A stretch of DNA of 24,817 bases from a virus, in the IMG/VR virus record IMGVR_UViG_3300027971_000210, positions 1 through 24,817 of that record; one strand, given 5' to 3'. This document shows, in pieces, positions 13,065 through 21,155 of this stretch. How positions within the stretch are numbered: the stretch's first letter is position 1; the number at the start of each line of letters is the position of its first letter. Both the position numbers and the translations under genes were made by a program. The notes beneath the pieces are model-generated. The model made no database searches. It had not been told where the DNA came from and was given only the letters and a program-made list of their open reading frames with translations.

Positions 13065-14894
13065 ATGGAGAAACTTAGCCCGCGGGAGCAGATCTCGCTT
13101 TGCGTTATTGTTGGAAATGAACCCAAGCGCTTAGACCGGGCGCTCACCCTGTTTGGTCCATCCGTCAGTGAGATGGTTGTCGTCCACGCCACTGGCATGG
13201 AGGCCAAGAGCGTCAAGGTTGCCGAGGTATGCCAGAAGCACGGGGCCACCTATGATGTGTACAACAACGAACCGCAGCACGAGTGGCCGCATATCGACAA
13301 CTTCGCCGCCGCCAGGCAAAAGTCTTTTGATTTGGCCACCAAAGAGTGGGCGCTCTGGATCGACGCCGACGACACGCCCGGGCCAAACTTTGCCGAGGCG
13401 CTCCACGAGCTTCTGGACAAATTTCCCGAGATGGACGGCTTCTGCCTCTACCACGACGTGGCCGGCCGCGGCATCGCCCACAACTTGCGCGAACGGTTGC
13501 TCCGCAGAACCAAATTCGAATGGCGCAACCGCATCCACGAGAATTGCTACGCCATCGACGAGAAGAGCGTCAAGCTAGCCAAGTGCGACCAGCCGGTGGT
13601 GCTGCACTTACCAGACGACGAGCCGAAGCAGGGACCGGACCGTAACCTACGAATCCTCGAGTCAATCCCTGAGAGTGAAAGAACCACGTCGGACATCTAT
13701 CATCTCGGCGGAGAATACCAGACGGCCGGCAGGAAGGAGGAGGCCATCGCGCTCTTCCGTGAAGCCATCAAGCGCCCAGACTGCGCCGCCACCGAACGAT
13801 ACGAGCTGTGCCTCAACATCGCCGAGCTGGCCCGCCCTCCCATCATTGAGACAGAAAGCCACGAATACCGAGTGATGTGCTCGGCCCTGCACCACGGCTT
13901 TAGCATCCAGCCTTGGCGCAGGGAGGCGCTGGCGCTGCTTGGGGCACTGCACCTAGACATCGGCGATGCCGAGCGCTCTGAAGCCTACCTGAGGACCATG
14001 CTGGCCGTGCCAACACCAAGCACGCTGCCTTGGACCCACCGGGCATCTCTATACGGATGGGCCGGCGAGAGCCTATGGACGCAATTTCTGCGGCTATCCG
14101 GCAAGATAGAGCAGGCCGACGCCATCGAGGCTGCCAGGCTCAAGAACCACAAATATACCATCTCCATCATCCACCCGACTCGCGGCCGCCCAGAGCAAGC
14201 TGCCGCAGTCCGCAAGCAGTGGCTGGAGAACGCGGCCAACGCCGAGCGCATCGAGCACATCTTTGGCCTTGAGCTGGACAACCCTGATTTGGAGATCCTT
14301 GGCCGATTCCGTCACGCCACCGTTCCGGCCGGACTCATGGATAGCCCGGGAGGAAACTGCGTGAAGGCTTACAACGCCGCAGCGCGCGCGGCGAAAGGCG
14401 ACATAATCATCGCATGCGCTGACGACTTCGCCGCACCTCCGCTCCATTGGGACAACATCGTCGAGTCCGAGCTGCGGCAATATGTGGACACCTATCAGCC
14501 GGCCATGCTCCAGATCCGAGACGGCTACCGCACGGATGACCTTGTTGTCACGCCATGCGTCACCAGAAAAACGCTCAAGGTGCTTGGCTACGGGGGCGGC
14601 ATCTACTCCGACGACTATGTCTCCATGTTCTGCGACACGGAGCTAACGGCAAGGGCGTCCGCTGGCGGATGGCTGGTGCCATCGTCGCTGGTTATCAAAC
14701 ACGAACACCCTATCCACAGGCCAGACCTGCCGGTGCACCCGACCACAGCGAGGTCCAACCGCATGCAGAACTACGACGACGGATTCGCCACCTTCAAGCG
14801 CCGCAACCCGAAATACTGCCAGGACAACCCGAAGTTCGAGCAGGAATTTTTGCAACTCAGAGCCGCCGCCACCGATGCCAAAAATAAACTTTGA
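13065..14894 (+). CDS. Bifunctional glycosyltransferase: GT2-TPR-GT2
   Basis: A 609-residue protein with two GT-A fold modules. Module 1 (about 10-190) has ISLCVIVGNEP, a WIDADD sugar-nucleotide/metal motif at 98-103 and WRNRIHE at 153-159, typical of GT2 enzymes with a following TPR region. Residues about 205-345 are TPR-like helices (IYHLGGEYQTAGRKEEAIALFREAI). Module 2 (about 364-560) begins TISIIHPTRGRPEQ and has GDIIIACADDF with the acidic pair at 453-454 and DTELTARA near 524. It would transfer sugars from nucleotide donors to an acceptor in the cytoplasm; the capsid or a tail protein is the obvious candidate. TTGACA lies 17 bases before ATG 13065. It overlaps the next glycosyltransferase gene by 20 bases. 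Confidence 0.85.
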   Translation: MEKLSPREQISLCVIVGNEPKRLDRALTLFGPSVSEMVVVHATGMEAKSVKVAEVCQKHGATYDVYNNEPQHEWPHIDNFAAARQKSFDLATKEWALWIDADDTPGPNFAEALHELLDKFPEMDGFCLYHDVAGRGIAHNLRERLLRRTKFEWRNRIHENCYAIDEKSVKLAKCDQPVVLHLPDDEPKQGPDRNLRILESIPESERTTSDIYHLGGEYQTAGRKEEAIALFREAIKRPDCAATERYELCLNIAELARPPIIETESHEYRVMCSALHHGFSIQPWRREALALLGALHLDIGDAERSEAYLRTMLAVPTPSTLPWTHRASLYGWAGESLWTQFLRLSGKIEQADAIEAARLKNHKYTISIIHPTRGRPEQAAAVRKQWLENAANAERIEHIFGLELDNPDLEILGRFRHATVPAGLMDSPGGNCVKAYNAAARAAKGDIIIACADDFAAPPLHWDNIVESELRQYVDTYQPAMLQIRDGYRTDDLVVTPCVTRKTLKVLGYGGGIYSDDYVSMFCDTELTARASAGGWLVPSSLVIKHEHPIHRPDLPVHPTTARSNRMQNYDDGFATFKRRNPKYCQDNPKFEQEFLQLRAAATDAKNKL

Positions 14895-15450
14895 GCCACT
14901 GCTGTCCGTGCTAATCGCCACGGTCAGCGAGCGATCCGAGCAGGCCAACGCGCTGTTCAACCGCCTTGAGATGCAGGCCGATCCGCATCCCGTCGAGATC
15001 CTCATGCTCCGAGACAACAGGCGCTCTGGTATTGGCGAGGCGAGAAACAGGCTCCTGCGGGCATCCTCGGGCAAATACGTCACATTCTGCGACGACGACG
15101 ACGACTACGCCGACGACTATTTTGCCAGCATCCTCCCGAGCCTCTCGCAGCAGGCCGACGTAATTACCTACAACCAGCGGGCCGACGTGGACGGCGAGAT
15201 CGGTGAGGTGCATTGCAGTCTCGAGCACGACAACTACCCCTTCCGCCCTGGGCAAGTCACGCAGCGCAAGCCGTGGTTTTGGTGCGCCTGGGAGCGCGAA
15301 CTGGCCATGTCGCACGCTTTTCCCAAAGTGACTGAGCGCGAAGATGTGCTTTGGCTTCAGCACCTCTGGGCCGACGCTGAAACGGAGCTACATATTCCAA
15401 AGATCCTTCACCACTACACGTTCCGGAAGGAGAAGAGCACGCTGCAATGA
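14875..15450 (+). CDS. GT2-family glycosyltransferase
   Basis: A 191-residue compact GT-A enzyme. LLSVLIATVSERSEQANALFNRL starts the Rossmann-like donor site, GEARNRLLRASSGKYVTFCDDDDDY at about 54-78 carries the metal-binding acidic motif, and WFWCAWERELA ... TEREDVLWLQ supplies the acceptor-side and catalytic acid positions. It is shorter than typical stand-alone GT2 proteins (often 250-350 residues), so it has only the catalytic core, without a membrane segment. It overlaps the gene before by 20 bases and the next by four, so the three form one translational unit. The sugar and acceptor cannot be told from sequence. Confidence 0.85.
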   Translation: MPKINFEPLLSVLIATVSERSEQANALFNRLEMQADPHPVEILMLRDNRRSGIGEARNRLLRASSGKYVTFCDDDDDYADDYFASILPSLSQQADVITYNQRADVDGEIGEVHCSLEHDNYPFRPGQVTQRKPWFWCAWERELAMSHAFPKVTEREDVLWLQHLWADAETELHIPKILHHYTFRKEKSTLQ

Positions 15451-16367
15451 GAACCGCAGACATTGTCTATTTTGCAGGAGAGCCGGTGGCCTTCGGCGCC
15501 GGGCTTTGCCAGCAACTCCAGCGGCATGGGCTTTGCCATACGGCCATAGCAATGCCGCACGATTACAGCGCCGCCATCGAAAAGCTCAGAGCAAGCCGCG
15601 CCGATTGCGTCGTCTTCCTGTCTCCTCATGCCGTTGCTGATTTCATAACCACCAAGCACGCCGAGCTGGTCTCCTTGGACAAGCCGCTGCTCGGATACGT
15701 CTCGGAGTGGATCGCCGGGAACGACCTGTTCCCCGCCGGCCGAGACTTCCACTCGCAGCACAACTGGCTGCACTACTACTCGGCGACTCAGATGAGCGAC
15801 GTGCAATGGTTTCGTGGGCTTGGCATGAGCTGCGACTTTGCACAACCAATGTTCGCTAACGAGCTATTCAGCCTCCCTCCAAAAGACCATCCACGCAAAA
15901 AGAAGCTGGCTTACATAGGACATAATAACCCGTGGAAAACCGAGCGCCTCAGAGTCTTGCAAGCCCTCGAGAGCCAAAGCCTTGTTGATGCTTTTGGGCC
16001 ACCGACGACCATTGACGGGGCTTCCGAGGTGGCTGCTGTTTTTCAAAGCTACGAAGGCGTGCTATGCCCTCAAGCTCATGGAAGAGCGCACAGCATCAGA
16101 TGCTACGAAGCCGCCGCCTGCGGGGCGCTAATCGTCGAGTGCCAGCAATTGGATGACGGAAACGAACTTTTCATCGATGGGCAGCACCGGATCTCATTTG
16201 CCGTTGGGACTGAAGCCGAAGACATTCGTCAATTTGTCCGCGGACTTGACTATGAGAAACTTCGCCACATTGCCAAGGCTGGAGCCGAGATGGCGCACGA
16301 GGAATTTTGCGCCCAAGTCGGATTCAACAGGTTTCTTTGCCAGGCTGACAAGGCGCTGACAGGGTGA
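15447..16367 (+). CDS. GT-B fold glycosyltransferase (CgeB/Glyco_trans_1_2-like)
   Basis: A 306-residue protein. The C-terminal half has the signature of the Glyco_trans_1_2/CgeB-like group: GVLCPQAHGRAHSIRCYEAAACGALIVECQ followed by FIDGQHRISF and a helix-rich DIRQFVRGL ... HIAKAGAEMAHEEF end. The N-terminal half is a degenerate GT-B acceptor domain with a MSDVQWFRGLG segment and KKKLAYIGHNNPWKTERL at the domain junction. It is related to enzymes that decorate phage, spore or flagellar surface proteins. ATG 15447 has GGAAGGAG upstream and overlaps the previous stop. It is followed, with a four-base overlap, by a head-tail connector gene, so the cassette sits inside the structural operon. Confidence 0.8.
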   Translation: MRTADIVYFAGEPVAFGAGLCQQLQRHGLCHTAIAMPHDYSAAIEKLRASRADCVVFLSPHAVADFITTKHAELVSLDKPLLGYVSEWIAGNDLFPAGRDFHSQHNWLHYYSATQMSDVQWFRGLGMSCDFAQPMFANELFSLPPKDHPRKKKLAYIGHNNPWKTERLRVLQALESQSLVDAFGPPTTIDGASEVAAVFQSYEGVLCPQAHGRAHSIRCYEAAACGALIVECQQLDDGNELFIDGQHRISFAVGTEAEDIRQFVRGLDYEKLRHIAKAGAEMAHEEFCAQVGFNRFLCQADKALTG

Positions 16368-16669
16368 GCCAGTTTTCACAAGCCTATACGGCCGCCACCA
16401 TTGAGGCCATTGGCACCATCGACGACCTCATCACTTACAACGGCCAGAACTATCAGGCATCTGTAAGCGAGGAAACCTACGGCAATAGCCTGGGAGACGG
16501 TGGATTTGAGGTCAGCCGCACCTTGAGGGCCACGGTAGTCAAGTCCACTGCGCCGGGCTTCCGACTCGGTGGCCGCGTCACCTACAACGAAAGGGTCTAC
16601 CGCATCACCGGGATCGAGACGGACGAGGCGAGCATCGACCTGTCGTTGAGCAGTCCGGACTCCAAATAA
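16364..16669 (+). CDS. Head-tail connector / joining protein
   Basis: A 101-residue beta-rich protein. GGRVTYNERVYRITGIETDEASIDLSL looks like the strand-turn-strand of lambda FII/HK97 gp10-type neck proteins, and DDLITYNGQNYQASVSEETYG is a second repeat of the 'YNG-x-Y' strand. These proteins sit between portal and tail. It starts at GTG 16364, overlapping the glycosyltransferase stop, with CTGACA 13 bases upstream. It ends just before the next gene. The call rests on position and fold pattern. Confidence 0.6.
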   Translation: MSQFSQAYTAATIEAIGTIDDLITYNGQNYQASVSEETYGNSLGDGGFEVSRTLRATVVKSTAPGFRLGGRVTYNERVYRITGIETDEASIDLSLSSPDSK

Positions 16670-16670
16670 C

Positions 16671-17150
16671 ATGCCACTACTTTACAGCCTCGAAGAAAGT
16701 CTAGAGTCGTCGGCCGTCACCGTCTTGAGCGCCGCCGCGGGCCTGTCTACCGTGCGGGTAGTTCCCTATGACCAGAGCGACGAGAATACCCTGCCTCAGC
16801 TTTGTCTGAGATGCGAGAAGCTCGAGGAGCTGGTTCTTGGCATCGGTACATGGAATGCCCGGCTGGTCGCTACCCTGACCGCGGCCGCGGACGAAACACC
16901 CGACGACGAGATCAATGCCCGACGTGTGCCAGATCCAGACGACGACGATGGTGGCGTGACTACTTACCAAGAACTGTGGAAGGCGGTCATGGACGCCGTT
17001 ACAAACAGCACGTTCCGAGCATCTCTCAATGCGACCCAAATCACCTATGTCTGGGGGATCGAATTTGAGCCGGTCAGGTATTCCAACAACGAGCGCACCT
17101 TTTCTAGGTCCATCGCAATGCGCGTATGGGTCAATGAGAGCTACGCCTGA
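16671..17150 (+). CDS. Tail terminator-like protein
   Basis: A 159-residue protein in the lambda gpU position, between the neck protein and tail tube. It has an N-terminal helix (LESSAVTVLSAAAGL), a strand with LCLRCEKLEELV, a hydrophilic loop full of Asp (RRVPDPDDDDGG), a helix (YQELWKAVMDAVTN) and final strands (YVWGIEFEPVRYSNNERTFSRSIAMRVWV), the order of tail terminator/tail completion proteins that cap the tail tube and join it to the head. No catalytic motif. The stop at 17150 is followed almost at once by TTGACA. Confidence 0.65.
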   Translation: MPLLYSLEESLESSAVTVLSAAAGLSTVRVVPYDQSDENTLPQLCLRCEKLEELVLGIGTWNARLVATLTAAADETPDDEINARRVPDPDDDDGGVTTYQELWKAVMDAVTNSTFRASLNATQITYVWGIEFEPVRYSNNERTFSRSIAMRVWVNESYA

Positions 17151-17174
17151 TGGTTGACATCGCATCCCTATATT

Positions 17175-17522
17175 ATGGCCGCAACTATTGTTGGACTCAC
17201 AAACATGACATTTGGCGGAAGCGCCGAAACGGTGGCTGTTTTTACCTCTTTTTCCCAAACATCTGACGCGCAAAAGGCGACAGTGGTGGACGAGGACGGC
17301 GATTTTGTTGCCGCGGCCTATTACAGCAAGAAATCCAGCGCCACGATGAGCGGTTTCCTGAAGGGAACCATCCCGAGCATTGGCGCTTCCATCACACTGG
17401 CCAACAGCATCACAGGCATGGCCGGGGTCACTGGAACATTTTATGTGGACTCCGTGTCGGTGTCCAAGGCTCCGAACAATTTTAACTCGGTGACAGTGCA
17501 GGCGACAAACCACGCCTTCTAG
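17175..17522 (+). CDS. Probable major tail tube protein
   Basis: A 115-residue, beta-rich, Ser/Thr/Ala/Val-dominated protein between the tail terminator and the tail assembly chaperones, where the tube protein normally sits. The pattern ATMSGFLKGTIPSIGASI ... VTGTFYVDSVSVSKAPNNFNSVTVQATNH fits a small beta-sandwich tube subunit in which a final strand follows a 'SVSVSKAPN' turn. It is shorter than most siphophage tube proteins. ATG 17175 has TTGACA 15 bases upstream and no Shine-Dalgarno; the TTG at 17154 is the motif itself and unlikely to be the start. The role is inferred from order and fold style. Confidence 0.55.
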   Translation: MAATIVGLTNMTFGGSAETVAVFTSFSQTSDAQKATVVDEDGDFVAAAYYSKKSSATMSGFLKGTIPSIGASITLANSITGMAGVTGTFYVDSVSVSKAPNNFNSVTVQATNHAF

Positions 17523-17556
17523 TCTGCGCTTTTTAGCGCCCAGAGATCGACAGATT

Positions 17557-17958
17557 ATGAGTGAAGCATATTACGCCACAACCGACACCAAGGTCGCATC
17601 GTGCCTAGCCACAGTTGGCGTCCAGTTGCGCCAGCAAGACCCAATCAGCCGAGTCGTCCAGCGCGGGCGAGAGACATGGCACTACTGGTTTGACCTAAAT
17701 GGAGCCGCCGGCCTTTCGACCAACGATATCGTCACGGCCGTGCTTGAGGGGCAGGAGGCCACCGAGGCCCTGCGGGACAAGTTGCCGGACCTTCCGGGCG
17801 CTCGGGCATCGCTCTTTAATCGTGAAGCTCTGCTTGATCTAGGCAACAATCGTTGTCGACGTCTCGTGCTGGTGAATCTTCCCAATGGTGCAGTCATGCT
17901 GGCCGACGAGAAACTGTCTCCCGAGGTCAAACGCCAAGTCGCCCAGCTCGTGCTTTGA
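17557..17958 (+). CDS. Hypothetical tail-region protein
   Basis: A 133-residue protein that I do not recognise. The first half has a strand-like region (RETWHYWFDLNG), the second is helical (TNDIVTAVLEGQEATEALRDKLPDL, then VKRQVAQLVL). It sits between the tube protein and the tail assembly chaperone. The start ATG 17557 has TCGACA upstream but at only four bases, not the spacing seen elsewhere. Its stop TGA is inside the TTGACA that precedes the chaperone gene. Confidence 0.6.
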   Translation: MSEAYYATTDTKVASCLATVGVQLRQQDPISRVVQRGRETWHYWFDLNGAAGLSTNDIVTAVLEGQEATEALRDKLPDLPGARASLFNREALLDLGNNRCRRLVLVNLPNGAVMLADEKLSPEVKRQVAQLVL

Positions 17959-17976
17959 CAGCACCCGCGGGTCGAT

Positions 17977-18378
17977 ATGGATATTGACCCAGAAAAAAGA
18001 GACATTCTGCTGGAAACGGCAGTCCTGCAGGGCAACGAAACCGTCAACGGTCTAAGCCTACGGCCCATCACCAGCGCCACTTGGTCGCTGTTAACCCGCC
18101 AAGACAACCCATTCATTACAGGCGCCAAGAATACGGATTACGCCTTCGCCGTGTATTCCTTTGTCTGGATGCACAACAGGCCGTTGGCCGAAGTACGCCG
18201 CATGGTGGGCGACCCAGAAATGCTCAAGGCCGCCATCTACGAATGGATGGACACGCGACCAGTAGGAGAGATGTTTGACTTCGTCCCGTGGATCACCAAC
18301 CAGGTCGAGATCGTGGCGATGAGTATCACAAAGTCCGATTCTCCGGTCGGGTCGGGAGCACAGCTCCCAAAAGCCTAG
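17977..18378 (+). CDS. Tail assembly chaperone (gpG-like, zero frame)
   Basis: A 133-residue mostly helical protein immediately upstream of the frameshift site, in the position of lambda gpG: after the tail tube and before the tape measure. It has LRPITSATWSLLTRQDNPFI, then DYAFAVYSFVWMHNRPLAEVRRMV and a helical stretch ending in MSITKSDSPV. This shape is usual for gpG/gp14-type chaperones that coat the tape measure during tail assembly. TTGACA lies 16 bases before ATG 17977 and contains the TGA of the previous gene. The zero-frame product ends at TAG 18376-18378, four bases after the slippery heptamer. Confidence 0.75.
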   Translation: MDIDPEKRDILLETAVLQGNETVNGLSLRPITSATWSLLTRQDNPFITGAKNTDYAFAVYSFVWMHNRPLAEVRRMVGDPEMLKAAIYEWMDTRPVGEMFDFVPWITNQVEIVAMSITKSDSPVGSGAQLPKA

Positions 18379-18413
18379 CGCGCCCGACGTGGCAGTTGGC
18401 GCTCGCGGCGCGC
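18366..18413 (+). promoter_or_regulatory. Programmed -1 ribosomal frameshift signal
   Basis: The heptamer C CCA AAA (18366-18372) is a textbook X-XXY-YYZ slippery site in the correct zero frame. Five bases later a seven-base stem begins: GCGCGCC (18378-18384) with GGCGCGC (18407-18413). Slipping back by one base leads into an open frame ending at 18596. This is the layout of the lambda G/GT system (lambda uses GGGAAAG). Confidence 0.85.
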
Positions 18414-18596
18414 GCATCGAAATACGGAGTCACGCTGTACCAATCGCTGTGGGAGGTTCCGCTTGCCTGTCTGAACCAATACATGGTCTACGACGAGCTG
18501 CACGCTGGCCGCCAGCCGAGGTGGCTTGAAATGGGCGAGGGAGACATTCAATCGCTGGACGACCTCATGGCCGGCGCGATGACAAGCTCAGGCTAG
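18372..18596 (+). CDS. Frameshift extension of the tail assembly chaperone (gpT part)
   Basis: After a -1 slip on CCCAAAA the ribosome continues with AGC CTA GCG, adding 74 residues (starting SLARPTWQLALAARASKYG) and ending MAGAMTSSG at TGA/TAG 18594-18596. The fusion is about 206 residues, like lambda gpGT. The added part contains LWEVPLACLNQYMVYDELH, a helical motif that would contact the tail tube or tape measure. The frame is open further back to 18288 with no good ribosome binding site, so independent translation is unlikely. Frame and site are seen; frameshift frequency is unknown. Confidence 0.8.
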   Translation, partial: SLARPTWQLALAARASKYGVTLYQSLWEVPLACLNQYMVYDELHAGRQPRWLEMGEGDIQSLDDLMAGAMTSSG

Positions 18597-18598
18597 TT

Positions 18599-19357
18599 AT
18601 GGGCGAGGTCATCGTGGAGGCCGACAACCGGGCAATGCGCCGGTTCCATGAGGCCCTGTCCGAATTGGGCAACGTGTCTGGCAAGGAGTTCAAGACGGTT
18701 TTAAAAAGTGAAGTCGGCGCAGTGCTGAACGGAGCAATCACACGCACGAAAAAAGCGAGCGTGAAAAGCATCAAGGGCAACCACGACAGGCAGCCCGGAG
18801 CGGCTTATGGGTTTTCTTACCCAGGGCCGCAGAGCAAAAGCGGGAAGCAATATACTCCAAGCCAAACAGCAAAGGCCCACGCTCGAGCAGCTCGCGCCAG
18901 AAACAGAAAGGGTGGCAAAGCTATTTATTACCTTTCTGGAAGCAGCCAGCCACATCGATACCCAGATGCGCTTTGGCAAAAAATTACCCAGAGCAGGGAA
19001 AAATCATTGGAAAATCACCAGAAGGGGCGGGGGCTGGCCGCGTCGATGTGGGTCAAAATAGCAACTGGACTTGGCATCGACGTAAAGACTCCAAACTACG
19101 TCCGTAACGCCACACACTGGAAGCGTGGCGACATGTCGGACATGGTCAGAACGCATGAGGCCGGAGCAGGAAAAAGCTACGAGCTGGGCTTTGCCAACAG
19201 CCTTACGCATACAAACAACTGGGCAGGAGCGGGCGTTGCCTTTCGAGCCTCGCTCAACGCCCGGGCAACTTATTTCGGCCAAGCCGTCAAGCTGGCGGCC
19301 AAGGGGAAGATCAAGGCTATCATGGACCGCTACCCCGGGCTGGCCAGCGTCTCTTGA
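18599..19357 (+). CDS. Hypothetical tail/neck-region protein
   Basis: A 252-residue basic protein between the chaperone pair and the tape measure. An N-terminal helix (MRRFHEALSELGNVSGKEFKTVLKSEVG) leads to a Lys/Arg-rich region (TRTKKASVKSIKGNHDR, AHARAARARNRKGGK), followed by a C-terminal part with a helix ending LAAKGKIKAIMDRYPG. It could be distantly like HK97 gp10-type structural proteins, but I cannot assign it. ATG 18599 is preceded by ATGACA at exactly 14 bases (18579-18584), one mismatch from the repeated TTGACA signal. Its TGA stop lies inside the TTGACA before the tape measure. Confidence 0.55.
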   Translation: MGEVIVEADNRAMRRFHEALSELGNVSGKEFKTVLKSEVGAVLNGAITRTKKASVKSIKGNHDRQPGAAYGFSYPGPQSKSGKQYTPSQTAKAHARAARARNRKGGKAIYYLSGSSQPHRYPDALWQKITQSREKSLENHQKGRGLAASMWVKIATGLGIDVKTPNYVRNATHWKRGDMSDMVRTHEAGAGKSYELGFANSLTHTNNWAGAGVAFRASLNARATYFGQAVKLAAKGKIKAIMDRYPGLASVS

Positions 19358-19375
19358 CAATAGAGGAAGGTCAAA

Positions 19376-21154
19376 ATGGCTGACGGAGAAATTCTATTTA
19401 AGGCAGGCATGGACACGGCCGGATTTGAATCCGGCTCACGGCGCATCAAGCAGTCTGCCGACGCAACAGCAGATTCCGTAAAGAGCGCATTCGCAAGCAT
19501 TGGAAACATTATTGCCGGAGGCGCCTTTGCCAACGGACTAGAAAACCTGCTGAGCAAAATGGACAGGGTGCAGACCATCGCTAAACAATTTGGAACAAGC
19601 GCAGAGGCGGTGCAACGAATTGGCGGCGCAGCAGATCAGGTTGGCACCAGTTTGGAGAACGTGGAAAGCGCCATGCGCAAGGCTGGCGTCGCGGCGTCCA
19701 AGGCCGCCAACGATGGCAGCGAGGCATGGAAAAATATAGGGATCGATGCCGCCGCTTTTGCGGCCGGCGATCTAGAGGCTAGGGTCAAAATGGTTGGCGC
19801 GGCGATGGAAGCGATTGGCGGCGACCAGCGCAAGATGGCCGAACTCTTCGACGTGATCGGCACCAAGGCCGCCGGCATCAACTTTGCCGAGCTTGTCATC
19901 GAGATGCAGAACGTCAACGTGGCCAGCAACGAGCTGGTCAAGCAGCTTGCAGACGCCAACGATGAGCTAGACAAAATGAAGAACAACGCCACCGTTTTCG
20001 GGGCGAACCTACTGAAGGCGCTTGTGATTGACCCTGCGGAGCGTATTGGAAGCATTCTGTCTGGCCAAGGACCGGCCACCAACGCCGAGGCTGATCAAAT
20101 GGCCTTGAGGGAAAGGGCTAGAGCTAATCTTGAAAGAGAGCAAATGTTGCGCCCAGAAGGCGATTACCAATCCGTAATAGGGCCAGAAGGAATTGCAATG
20201 CCGGTGGCAAATGACGCTGAGGTTGAAAACCTTAGACTGATAGCGGCAGAGATGGAACGCATCCGCAAGTTAGAATCAGAGATAACAACCCAAACAGTTG
20301 CCACCGCAGACGCCGTTGAGACCGTTGCAGACAAAACAAAAGCCAGGGCGGAAGCTGCCGAGCATATCCGCGAATTGGCGCTGGAGATCAAGGAGGCAGA
20401 GAACGCAGGCAACGACGTTCTGGCAGAAAAACTGCGTTGGCAGAAGGACTACGAAACAGCGCTGGCATCCAATCTTGATAGCGAAGACGCCTATGGCATG
20501 GCTGTGCGAGAGGCAAACGCCAACCTTGAGGCGAGGAACAGGCTTCTTGCAGAGCAGCTTCAACGCACCCACGACAATGTAGAGGCTGAACTCAAGTATG
20601 CTGAAACGATGGCCTACGGAACCGCAGAAGAAAAAGCGCGCGCCGAGTGGATGAAGATCTACAACGAGGCCAAATCCAAGCCTGGCGTCACAGAGGACCA
20701 AGCGCAAAGGGCAGCGAACGTCGGGACGTACAAGCCTGAGAAAGACAAAAGCTCCGAAGGTGGCGGAGGAGGTGGCGGAGGACGCGGTGGGAGCGATGAA
20801 TACGAATGGAACGACACTATCTCCCAAGACGAAGCTGAAATGCGCGCCCGCGGTCGCACAAGAAGGGCCAGAGATCGCGCGGATGAACTGGAATCACGCG
20901 GCTACTACGATGCGGCCGCCAGAATCCGCAAGCGCGCCGATGAGAAGTCAAAAGAGATCATCGAGGACGCAAGGCTAAAAGACCAACAAAAAGGCATGGC
21001 TGAAGAGGGATCATCCGAAGATCCAAGCCAGCCCGGCGGAAGCGGCAAGGGGAAGGGCGGTGGTGGAGGCGGGAAAGATTCTTTGCTGACCAAGGTAACT
21101 GAAATCCACAAGTGGATGACAGACAACCTTCCGTCAAACGCACTGACTTCATAA
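19376..21154 (+). CDS. Tail tape measure protein
   Basis: A 592-residue, almost wholly helical protein with the typical tape-measure start (ILFKAGMDTAGFESGSRRIKQSADATADSVKSAF) and a long coiled-coil middle (RLIAAEMERIRKLESEI, ELALEIKEAENAGNDV, further heptads to about 455). Gly-rich spacers follow (about residues 462-475 and 560-573). No strong membrane helix and no lytic transglycosylase or peptidase domain is evident. It sets tail length and probably passes through the tube into the cell. It is short for a tape measure, pointing to a tail shorter than lambda's. TTGACA lies 16 bases before ATG 19376 and a GAGGAAGG Shine-Dalgarno sits in between. The stop is directly followed by the next gene. 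Confidence 0.85.
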   Translation: MADGEILFKAGMDTAGFESGSRRIKQSADATADSVKSAFASIGNIIAGGAFANGLENLLSKMDRVQTIAKQFGTSAEAVQRIGGAADQVGTSLENVESAMRKAGVAASKAANDGSEAWKNIGIDAAAFAAGDLEARVKMVGAAMEAIGGDQRKMAELFDVIGTKAAGINFAELVIEMQNVNVASNELVKQLADANDELDKMKNNATVFGANLLKALVIDPAERIGSILSGQGPATNAEADQMALRERARANLEREQMLRPEGDYQSVIGPEGIAMPVANDAEVENLRLIAAEMERIRKLESEITTQTVATADAVETVADKTKARAEAAEHIRELALEIKEAENAGNDVLAEKLRWQKDYETALASNLDSEDAYGMAVREANANLEARNRLLAEQLQRTHDNVEAELKYAETMAYGTAEEKARAEWMKIYNEAKSKPGVTEDQAQRAANVGTYKPEKDKSSEGGGGGGGGRGGSDEYEWNDTISQDEAEMRARGRTRRARDRADELESRGYYDAAARIRKRADEKSKEIIEDARLKDQQKGMAEEGSSEDPSQPGGSGKGKGGGGGGKDSLLTKVTEIHKWMTDNLPSNALTS

Positions 21155-21155
21155 T

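Noticed and set aside
13042-13070. TTGACA copies as ordinary sigma-70 -35 boxes
   Set aside because: At the right distance (16-18 bases) the sequence is the start codon region, with no TATAAT-like box in any of the spacers I read; the spacing tracks the start codon instead.
20757-20792. GGA/GGC-rich repeat in the tape measure gene
   Set aside because: It codes for a polyglycine linker, repeated near 21057-21076; not a mobile or regulatory repeat.
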